Part shown: piece by piece, positions 55,760 to 62,095 of the stretch
Numbering within the stretch: the stretch's first letter is position 1
How the letters are laid out: each line of letters opens with the position of its first letter
Assembly (NCBI GenBank): GCA_905235375.1
Contig: CAJOLH010000016.1
Coordinates: 1 to 64,000, forward strand
Reading direction: 5' to 3'
From: an uncultured Bacteroidales bacterium
Lineage (GTDB): Bacteria; Bacteroidota; Bacteroidia; Bacteroidales; UBA3663
DNA: 64,000 nucleotides
Made by a program: the position numbers and the translations under genes
Notes under the pieces: generated by a model
The model's input: the letters and a program-made list of their open reading frames with translations, nothing else
What the model was told of the DNA's origin: nothing
The model's database searches: none

Positions 55760-56218
55760 TTATTCGTCAGCCGTAAATATTTTCATCTGTGTGTCGGCCA
55801 CCACTTCCCCATCCACCGTGGTCTCGCCCGCAATGATGGTGATGCCATTGACCTCGGCGCCCATGGTGATGGTGGTTGTCAGATGGTCGCCAATGGCGGG
55901 ACGACGGTAGCAATGGAACTTCTTGACCTCGCCGATGTACCCCACGGGGGCAGGTTCGCCCTTCACCACACACCGATAGCCAGCAAAGGCACTTGCCGAC
56001 TGGGCGATGTGTTCGATGAGTCCGGGCTCCGACATCAGCAGGTCGTCCTCGATGAAGAAGTTGCCTTCTCGCACATTCAATTCAGTCTTGCAGATGTCTC
56101 CATCCACGCTGACGAGCGCATCGACCATCATGATGGGGTCGCGCTGTGGTATCAGCTTCTTGATTTCTTCTCCTTGATACAGCATCACATTATCAAATGC
56201 TAACGCCCCGCGCACCAT
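55760..56218 (-). CDS. ApeP-like hotdog dehydratase
   Basis: Up to 152 aa; starting at the internal ATG 56185 (141 aa), which has an AT-rich upstream sequence, would fit family length better. Motifs: KKLIPQRDPIMMVDAL near the start and GLIEHIAQSASAFAGY on the central helix, as in the dehydratases of aryl-polyene clusters. It lacks the HFP motif, so its catalytic details differ from FabZ. Together with the FabZ-like gene it would supply double-bond formation. Confidence 0.82.
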   Translation of the reverse strand: MVRGALAFDNVMLYQGEEIKKLIPQRDPIMMVDALVSVDGDICKTELNVREGNFFIEDDLLMSEPGLIEHIAQSASAFAGYRCVVKGEPAPVGYIGEVKKFHCYRRPAIGDHLTTTITMGAEVNGITIIAGETTVDGEVVADTQMKIFTADE

Positions 56219-56263
56219 TGTAGGGTCCGCAGGGCGCTGATGTTCTAACTATCTGTAGATGGA

Positions 56264-56506
56264 TTAATGCAGATGACTCTCGATGTAATCGTAAAGCTGA
56301 GCGAAAGTCTTGACATTGGGGAGATCAGCAGCAGGAATCTTTACCTTGAAAGTATGCTCAACGACAGCAACGAGGTCAACGAGCGAAAGGCTATCGAGCT
56401 CAAGGGTATCCTTGATGGTGGCATCATCGGTCATGACGTCCTGTTCTACCTCAAATTCCTCAGCGAGGACTTCCTTCACCTGTTCGATAATTTCTTCACG
56501 TGTCAT
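56264..56506 (-). CDS. Acyl carrier protein
   Basis: An 80-aa acidic carrier with the phosphopantetheine attachment serine S39 in LELDSLSLVDL. It carries the growing chain for the cluster ketosynthase. It lies 45 bp after the ketosynthase gene. Only one ACP is present here, whereas many aryl-polyene clusters have two. Confidence 0.92.
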   Translation of the reverse strand: MTREEIIEQVKEVLAEEFEVEQDVMTDDATIKDTLELDSLSLVDLVAVVEHTFKVKIPAADLPNVKTFAQLYDYIESHLH

Positions 56507-56551
56507 AGTTTATATTGTTTATTGTTAATATTAAAAATTGTAAAACTTTTC

Positions 56552-57778
56552 TTATCCCTTATAATCCTTGATTATCAGCGTTGAGTTCGTTCCACCGAAA
56601 CCGAAGCTGTTGCTCAAGAACATATCGAAGTGTGCCTCCTGCGTCTTCGCAATCACATTGATGCAAGCCGTTTCCTCATCGGGCTCCTCGAAGTTGAGCG
56701 AACCGGCAATGAAGTTGTTCTTCATCATCAGGATCGAATAGACGACTTCCGATGCACCTGCCATCCACATCTCGTGGCCTGTCTGTCCCTTGGTCGAAGT
56801 CACAGGCACCTTGTAGTCGCCGAAAACGTTGGCAATGGCCATGGCTTCGCGACCGTCGCCGGCGTGTGTCGAGGTGGCGTGGGCGTTGACATATCCAATC
56901 TCATGAACATCGACGCCTGCACTCTTCAGCGCCAGCTCCAGCGAACGCTGCGGACCTGCCACGTTGGGGGTCGAGATGTGGTCACCGTTTCCGCTGAAGC
57001 CCCAACCGATGATTTCGGCGAGAGGCTGTGCTCCGCGTGCCAAAGCATGCTCAAGGCTCTCGACAATCAGTGTGGCTGCGCCTCCGCCTGGCACCAGTCC
57101 GTCACGGTTCTTGTCGAATGGGCGGCTGGCCTTCGTGGGCTCATCCTCACGGGTCGAGAATGCCTGAATACCGTCGAACGAACCCACCGACTCGGGGTTC
57201 ACTTCCTGCGCGCCACCGGCGATGATGCAGTCCTGCAGGCCATCCTTGATGAGCAGATAGGCAAGACCCATGGCATGGCTGCCCGAAGCACAGGCACCCG
57301 AGGTGGTCAGGTTGATGCCGCGCAAGTGGAACAACGTGGCAAGGTTCATCGTCACCGTCGAATTCATCGACTGGAAGATCGAACCCGAACCGCAAGCTGC
57401 AGTATCCTTATATTCGTAAATCTTGCTCACGGCTTTATAGGTAGCCTGTGCAACCGAATCATTGCCAAAGAGAATGCCTACTTCGTGCTGGTCGAGAAAT
57501 TCCTGCGTGATGCCGGCCTGCTCCAAAGCCTGACGGGTCGAACAATAGGCATATTGTGCCTCCTCGGGCATGAACTGTCGCTGATTGCGGGGAATAAGCT
57601 TCTTCAAGTCGGGCTTCTCAACGTAAGATGTCAAAGCCGAACGAAATCCCATATCCTTTCGCGCCTGGTCGAAAACAATCCCTGATTTGCCGTTATAGAG
57701 CGCGTCGCGTACTGTATCAAGATCATAGCCAAGGCAGGACCAGATGCCCATGCCTGTAATAACTACTCTATTATTCAT
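56552..57778 (-). CDS. 3-oxoacyl-ACP synthase (ketosynthase, KAS I/II type)
   Basis: A 408-aa condensing enzyme with an intact Cys-His-His triad: C163 (TTSGACASGSHAM), H300 (VNAHATSTHAGDG) and H335 (GQTGHEMWMAGASE). It extends ACP-bound chains with malonyl-ACP. It is the first gene of the minus-strand operon down to ogt. No chain-length-factor partner is present in the window, so this cluster uses a single ketosynthase or a partner elsewhere. Confidence 0.92.
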   Translation of the reverse strand: MNNRVVITGMGIWSCLGYDLDTVRDALYNGKSGIVFDQARKDMGFRSALTSYVEKPDLKKLIPRNQRQFMPEEAQYAYCSTRQALEQAGITQEFLDQHEVGILFGNDSVAQATYKAVSKIYEYKDTAACGSGSIFQSMNSTVTMNLATLFHLRGINLTTSGACASGSHAMGLAYLLIKDGLQDCIIAGGAQEVNPESVGSFDGIQAFSTREDEPTKASRPFDKNRDGLVPGGGAATLIVESLEHALARGAQPLAEIIGWGFSGNGDHISTPNVAGPQRSLELALKSAGVDVHEIGYVNAHATSTHAGDGREAMAIANVFGDYKVPVTSTKGQTGHEMWMAGASEVVYSILMMKNNFIAGSLNFEEPDEETACINVIAKTQEAHFDMFLSNSFGFGGTNSTLIIKDYKG

Positions 57779-57812
57779 CTTAAAATATCCTATTATTCAA
57801 AAAAATTCGGCG

Positions 57813-57844
57813 CAAAGATAGTTATTTTTCTCGAAATATCCTAA
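57813..57844 (-). promoter_or_regulatory. Promoter of the acyl-chain operon
   Basis: TATCTTTG (57820-57813) with a weak TTAG 20 nt upstream (57844-57841) on the minus strand. Confidence 0.6.
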
Positions 57845-57921
57845 TTTTACATCCAAATTTGACAATAAATTCAACAAAAGCAACTAAATTTTCAATTTTT
57901 TTCGACAATATTCACCTGTAA

Positions 57922-57953
57922 TTTGCATTTTTAAAAAAGAAGTCTTATCTTTG
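57922..57953 (+). promoter_or_regulatory. ssrA promoter
   Basis: TTTG (57922-57925), 20 nt, TATCTTTG (57946-57953): an exact consensus, 13 nt before the mature 5' end. Confidence 0.85.
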
Positions 57954-57965
57954 CACCCTCAAAAC

Positions 57966-58359
57966 GGGGCTGACTGGCTTTGACAGCGGGATGGGCCTCA
58001 GTGTAAGCATGCAGTGAGACGTCACCTATCACTCTAATCCACGATGGCAAAATATAATTGGCGAGAATAACTACGCTCTTGCTGCTTAATCGAAGTACAG
58101 TAGATTGAAGCTTAATCGGCTGCCAAGGGCGGCTGACAAGACATCACCCCAAGGTCCTTGTTCCGAGACTGAGGAACCGGTGGTGCAGATAAATCGGGAC
58201 TAATCAGGGTCTGCCTCGCGGCTCTGGTGAAATCTTAGAGGCTAAGGTGCCGCTTGGTGGTCCAGGTCTTGGCGACACCCGACAATCCAGGCTGGAATAA
58301 GCATGTAGAAAGCGCCGATACCCCCTGTTTGGACGAGGGTTCGAACCCCTCCAGCTCCA
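57966..58359 (+). ncRNA. ssrA: Transfer-messenger RNA
   Basis: The 5' end GGGGCTGACTGG pairs with the 3' end CAGCTCC to form the tRNA-like acceptor; the T-arm GGGTTCGAACCCC is near the 3' end. The tag ORF at 58060-58089 reads GGC GAG AAT AAC TAC GCT CTT GCT GCT TAA, giving GENNYALAA. A full CCA is not encoded (CTCCACA). It rescues stalled ribosomes and tags the nascent chains for degradation. Confidence 0.97.
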
Positions 58360-58364
58360 CAAAA

Positions 58365-58407
58365 GAATCCTACGCAGAGATACATTCCGCGTAGGATTCA
58401 TTGTTTT
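58365..58407 (+). terminator. ssrA terminator
   Basis: GAATCCTACGC and GCGTAGGATTC form a perfect 11-bp stem with a 13-nt loop, followed by ATTGTTTT. Confidence 0.88.
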
Positions 58408-58507
58408 ATGTGTCCCTCCATTTCATCTCGCGCAGAGATGATGCCGAATCAAGCAGTCCGGCTTAAAGGAGCAGGCTCTATCCGTCATGACAGACGGTCA
58501 GCGAGGC

Positions 58508-59179
58508 TTATTTCAGCTGTTTCCTGACGTGATTGATGCGAACAAAAGCCGTATAGTTGGCAAGCACGGCAATGATAATCTGCGGAACGAGCAGGAACCA
58601 CATCGGGTCGAAAGTGTCGCGACAGGCATCGGCACAAAGTCCGCAAAGGATGGCACCCAGGCTGGTAAGTACCACACGTTCGGGGCGCTGCATCAGTCCT
58701 ACCTTGCACTCCACGCCCAGTCCTTCGGCACGAGCACGTACATAGCTCACCATGATGGAGCCGATGAGCGAAAGGAAAGTGATTACCGTAGCTACAGGAT
58801 GACCCGTCTGGATAAAGTAGAAGGCAATGCCACTGAGCGTGAACAGTTCGGAATACCGGTCGAGCACCGAGTCGTAGAAAGCGCCGAACGTACTCGTCAG
58901 ATTGCCCACCCTCGCCATGCGGCCATCCACCATATCGAGGATGCTGAAAAGAATGATGACCCAACCGGCAAGTCCTACCCACCAGTAGCATGTGGCAGGA
59001 ACATAAAGCGCCGAGTAGATCAGAATAGCCGCTGCTGCAATATTTCCCAGCACACCCATTGTCGTGATCATATTGGGGGTTACTCCAAGGCGAATCATAA
59101 GGCGGATGCTTGGATCGAGTATCCGGTAAACCAGTTGCTGGATACCATCACGAAGGTGATCGTAGAGACTCTTATTCAT
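58508..59179 (-). CDS. CDP-alcohol phosphatidyltransferase, probable phosphatidylinositol-phosphate synthase
   Basis: A 223-aa inner-membrane enzyme with the full CDP-alcohol motif: D82-x2-D85-G86-x2-A89-R90-x8-G99-x3-D103-x3-D107, and about six membrane helices. It joins CDP-diacylglycerol to an alcohol. The gene set matches the inositol-lipid cluster described in Bacteroides thetaiotaomicron (CDP-alcohol enzyme, PgpA-like phosphatase, PAP2 enzyme), which supports inositol phosphate as the alcohol (inference). It is the last gene of the operon. Confidence 0.85.
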   Translation of the reverse strand: MNKSLYDHLRDGIQQLVYRILDPSIRLMIRLGVTPNMITTMGVLGNIAAAAILIYSALYVPATCYWWVGLAGWVIILFSILDMVDGRMARVGNLTSTFGAFYDSVLDRYSELFTLSGIAFYFIQTGHPVATVITFLSLIGSIMVSYVRARAEGLGVECKVGLMQRPERVVLTSLGAILCGLCADACRDTFDPMWFLLVPQIIIAVLANYTAFVRINHVRKQLK

Positions 59180-59216
59180 TTGTTTATTGTTTATTTGACA
59201 ATGATTTCACCCGAAA

Positions 59217-59705
59217 TCAAAAGAACTGACGACAGACCATCATGACAATCAGGCCGTAGATGCCCGACAATATGTCATCCATCATTACGCCCCATCCGCC
59301 GGGCAGCGACTCCATCTTGCGGATGCCAAGGGGCTTGAAGATGTCGAACAGGCGGAACAGCGCGAATGCCATCGCCACATAGATCCAGAAACGTGTGGAG
59401 CACCAAGGCTCGAAGGGCACACAAAGGAGGCAAATCCATACGCCCACCACCTCGTCGATGACGACACGCTTAGGGTCTTCGCCCCAGAACTTCTCCAATC
59501 GGCTGATGGGCTGGATGCTCACCAGCGTAAAGGCCACAATGCACACAGCGGTCACCACCTGCAGGGTCTGGAAATCGAAAAGCCGAAATCCGACGAGCCA
59601 AAGCAGCGTGGCTGCAACTGCCCCCCACGTCCCCGGGGCGAAGGGCATAAAACCGGAGTAGAACCCCGTGCAAAGAAATACATCAAATCTACGTGGACGT
59701 TCCAT
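59217..59705 (-). CDS. PgpA-like phosphatidyl phosphatase
   Basis: A 162-aa membrane protein of the phosphatidylglycerophosphatase A family. Motifs: GFMPFAPGTWGAVAA, DPKRVVIDEVVGVWI (metal-binding D-E), and GIRKMESLPGGWGVMMDDILSGI. In this operon it may dephosphorylate phosphatidylinositol phosphate instead of, or as well as, phosphatidylglycerophosphate. It lies 37 bp before the CDP-alcohol gene. Confidence 0.88.
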   Translation of the reverse strand: MERPRRFDVFLCTGFYSGFMPFAPGTWGAVAATLLWLVGFRLFDFQTLQVVTAVCIVAFTLVSIQPISRLEKFWGEDPKRVVIDEVVGVWICLLCVPFEPWCSTRFWIYVAMAFALFRLFDIFKPLGIRKMESLPGGWGVMMDDILSGIYGLIVMMVCRQFF

Positions 59706-59799
59706 GGGAAGCTGGACAGGAGAGGTTAGTAGGAGTTAAGTAGGGTTAAGAGGCAAAAGGGATGCGATGACATCGGAACGAACGGGAGGGGATCTGAAG

Positions 59800-60585
59800 T
59801 TAAGGCGAAACGTAGAGCTTATAGCGACGGTTAAGCCATTCGAAGAGCCAGATGCCGACCAGCGACACAATGATGCCCGCAAGCACATCGATGACGTAGT
59901 GATGCCCCGAATAGACGGCAGCAAACCACGTGCCCAAAGTGATGACCCAGAAGGTCAGGAGCACCCAACGATTGACGCGATAGCGCATTGCATAGAGCGT
60001 AGCAATAAACATATAGGCGGCATGCAACGATGGCATGGCGGCAAAGACATTGGCGTTCTTGTCGTAGAAGGCATGATAGAACGGGACGTGGGTCAGTGCA
60101 TCAAAGCGAGCCAAACCCGCACAACTGCCCGGTGTGGAGAAATCCGCCTCGAAACCGTGATTGATAACATACCATGGCGGGGCAGCGGGATGCACATAGT
60201 AGATGACAAAACCCACAAGGTTGACGGTCAGGAATCCCCAGCCCATGCGCAAGGCACGGTCGATGCGTCCCTCGCGTGTCAGCCAAAGGGCATAACCCAT
60301 CGGGACAGGCAGCCAGCACAGATAACTGAAGCCCGCTATCAGGTCGAGCACCGCATGATGATGATGCTGGAAGTAGGCCCCTGGAATCACCCTGTTCGTA
60401 CCGTCCATGATGCCGAAGAGCTGCAATTCGAGATCATGAAGAGGCTTCAGGTCAATCGAATTGACTTTATAGTTGGGATACAGGCCCAACGACCCATAGA
60501 CGGCAAAATAGACGAAGAACGGCAAGAGAGCCAATACATAGGTCGCGATGCTGATGTCGTAATGTCTTTTAGATTTAGGCCTCAT
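59800..60585 (-). CDS. PAP2-type enzyme, probable inositol phosphorylceramide synthase
   Basis: A 261-aa multi-helix membrane protein. It has the two PAP2/Aur1 motifs AAMPSLHAAYM and YSGHHYVIDVLAG (His, His and Asp catalytic set) but not the first KxxxxxxRP motif, the pattern of Aur1/SMS-type head-group transferases. It probably transfers phosphoinositol from phosphatidylinositol to ceramide. Next to the PgpA-like and CDP-alcohol genes it completes a lipid head-group pathway except for inositol phosphate synthase, which is not in the window. Confidence 0.8.
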   Translation of the reverse strand: MRPKSKRHYDISIATYVLALLPFFVYFAVYGSLGLYPNYKVNSIDLKPLHDLELQLFGIMDGTNRVIPGAYFQHHHHAVLDLIAGFSYLCWLPVPMGYALWLTREGRIDRALRMGWGFLTVNLVGFVIYYVHPAAPPWYVINHGFEADFSTPGSCAGLARFDALTHVPFYHAFYDKNANVFAAMPSLHAAYMFIATLYAMRYRVNRWVLLTFWVITLGTWFAAVYSGHHYVIDVLAGIIVSLVGIWLFEWLNRRYKLYVSP

Positions 60586-60612
60586 AATCCATCCAAGCTC
60601 TTACATCTTCCC

Positions 60613-61851
60613 TCATTTTGCCAGCACAATGCGGAAGCCGCAGTGCATGATGACGCTTTGCAGGTTTTCGGCGTCCCTCGCTCCGCGCGTATATTCCTGA
60701 CGGCTGGACGAGCCAAAAGCAGACGCACTGGACTGATACCACGAGCCTCCGCGCAGCACAAGCGTGTCACCCTCGTAGAAGTCGGCGGCATGAAGCGGCA
60801 GGTGACGCGCATTGAACGCGCCATCGGCAATGCTGTCGCGGTAGGTATAGCGGTAATAGGTATTGAGCACCCACTCGGAGACGTTGCCCGCCATGTCGTA
60901 GAGTCCCAATTCATTAGGCTCCAGTTCTCCATGGGGATGCATACCGAAGTTCGTGGCACCCAAGCCTATGGAGAACGCATTGCTCGCGTTCCATGCCACA
61001 TTGCTGTAAGTGTCGCTGCCCGGGTATCGGAATCCACGGCTATACATACCGCCGCGTGCGGCACATTCCCATTCGCTCTCGGTAGGCAAACGGAAGCGGT
61101 AGCCCTCGGTGTTAGGCATATTGCAAAGCTGGTTCAGACGCTCGCAGAAAGCCAGGGCGTCGTCGTACCACACGTTGTATGCAGGATAGTCGTTGCCGCG
61201 ACCTACAGCTGCATACCAGGCGCTGTCGCGTCGCTCGTTGGCCGATACTTCGATGCAGCGGCGTCCCGTAGGCCAGTTGCCCTCGCCCATCACGGCAGTC
61301 CATTCGGCCTGTGAGATCTCGTACATGCCGATGTAGTAATCGTTGACCATGCTCATCTCGGTCACCGGGCCCACCCACAGGTGTCCGTTGTCAAGACCAG
61401 TGGCATCGGGCATACGGTAGATTTGTGCGAAATAGACCGTATCGACCTTCACGGTTCCATTGGCGAGGGTGTGGCGATAAGCGCGCTTGTCGGTGAGGTG
61501 AACGTAATCGACAAACGGATTGTTCTTCGTGTAGGTGACCACGCCATTCTCGTCGGTGTAAGCGGTGATCTTCATCGAATCGCTCACCGACACATAGGAC
61601 GTATTGTAGTTGGCACGTGTTGACGAACGCGACTGGGCGCCCATATAGAATTGGCAAGGCTCAACCTTCACCATGTTGTCAAGCAGACCGCCTATCACGG
61701 TGCGCTGCGATTCGGTCAGCGTATTGCTCAGGTTCACCTTGCCCACCGAAAAGTACTCGGCAGTGTAGTCGAGCGATGGATCATCGGCATCACACGCCGA
61801 CAGGAAAAACATCCCTGCAAGGGCAATGCAAAATGTAGTATATTTGTTCAT
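60613..61851 (-). CDS. FGE-sulfatase-domain lipoprotein
   Basis: A 412-aa protein from ATG 61851, giving a lipoprotein signal (MNKYTTFCIALAGMFFLSAC). An upstream ATG at 61869 would lie only about 4 nt from the expected transcription start, so I prefer the second. The C-terminal part (about 155-410) is a formylglycine-generating-enzyme-like domain: YYIGMYEISQAEW, RLPTESEWECAARGG, DMAGNVSEWVLN, VLRGGSWYQS, GFRIVL. The active-site cysteine pair of true FGE is not evident, so it resembles GldK-like structural members. It is first in the inositol-lipid operon, 27 bp before the PAP2 gene. Confidence 0.85.
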   Translation of the reverse strand: MNKYTTFCIALAGMFFLSACDADDPSLDYTAEYFSVGKVNLSNTLTESQRTVIGGLLDNMVKVEPCQFYMGAQSRSSTRANYNTSYVSVSDSMKITAYTDENGVVTYTKNNPFVDYVHLTDKRAYRHTLANGTVKVDTVYFAQIYRMPDATGLDNGHLWVGPVTEMSMVNDYYIGMYEISQAEWTAVMGEGNWPTGRRCIEVSANERRDSAWYAAVGRGNDYPAYNVWYDDALAFCERLNQLCNMPNTEGYRFRLPTESEWECAARGGMYSRGFRYPGSDTYSNVAWNASNAFSIGLGATNFGMHPHGELEPNELGLYDMAGNVSEWVLNTYYRYTYRDSIADGAFNARHLPLHAADFYEGDTLVLRGGSWYQSSASAFGSSSRQEYTRGARDAENLQSVIMHCGFRIVLAK

Positions 61852-61879
61852 TAACTTTTGATTGGCCATATTTCGGGCA

Positions 61880-61910
61880 CAAAGTTATTAAATTCCCGTG
61901 AATTGGCAAA
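61880..61910 (-). promoter_or_regulatory. Promoter of the FGE/inositol-lipid operon
   Basis: TTTG (61910-61907), 19 nt, TAACTTTG (61887-61880) on the minus strand: an exact consensus. Confidence 0.8.
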
Positions 61911-62011
61911 ATTATCGCGCTCGTTTTAATAGATTTTTACACGAAAATGCCGTCTGATAGTACAATTTAGCACATTATTTTAGCAATTTAGTCATTTTAT
62001 CAGGCAAGAAT

Positions 62012-62042
62012 GTTGATTCAATCATATTTTTGCGTATCTTTG
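62012..62042 (+). promoter_or_regulatory. Promoter of the AddA-like gene
   Basis: GTTG (62012-62015), 19 nt, TATCTTTG (62035-62042). Confidence 0.65.
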
Positions 62043-62095
62043 CAAGCCAGAGAATACGACAACCCGACAAACGCCTAATTTTCCGACTGCATATC

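Noticed and set aside
58204..58401. 65-codon open frame inside ssrA
   Set aside because: Lies on the opposite strand of a certain tmRNA gene.
58508..59179. pgsA (phosphatidylglycerophosphate synthase)
   Set aside because: Not excluded by the motif alone, but the adjacent PgpA-like and Aur1-like genes fit the inositol-lipid cluster better.
59767..61314. 515-codon open frame on the plus strand
   Set aside because: It runs antisense across two well-supported genes (PAP2 enzyme and FGE lipoprotein) and has no recognisable domain; a codon-bias shadow.
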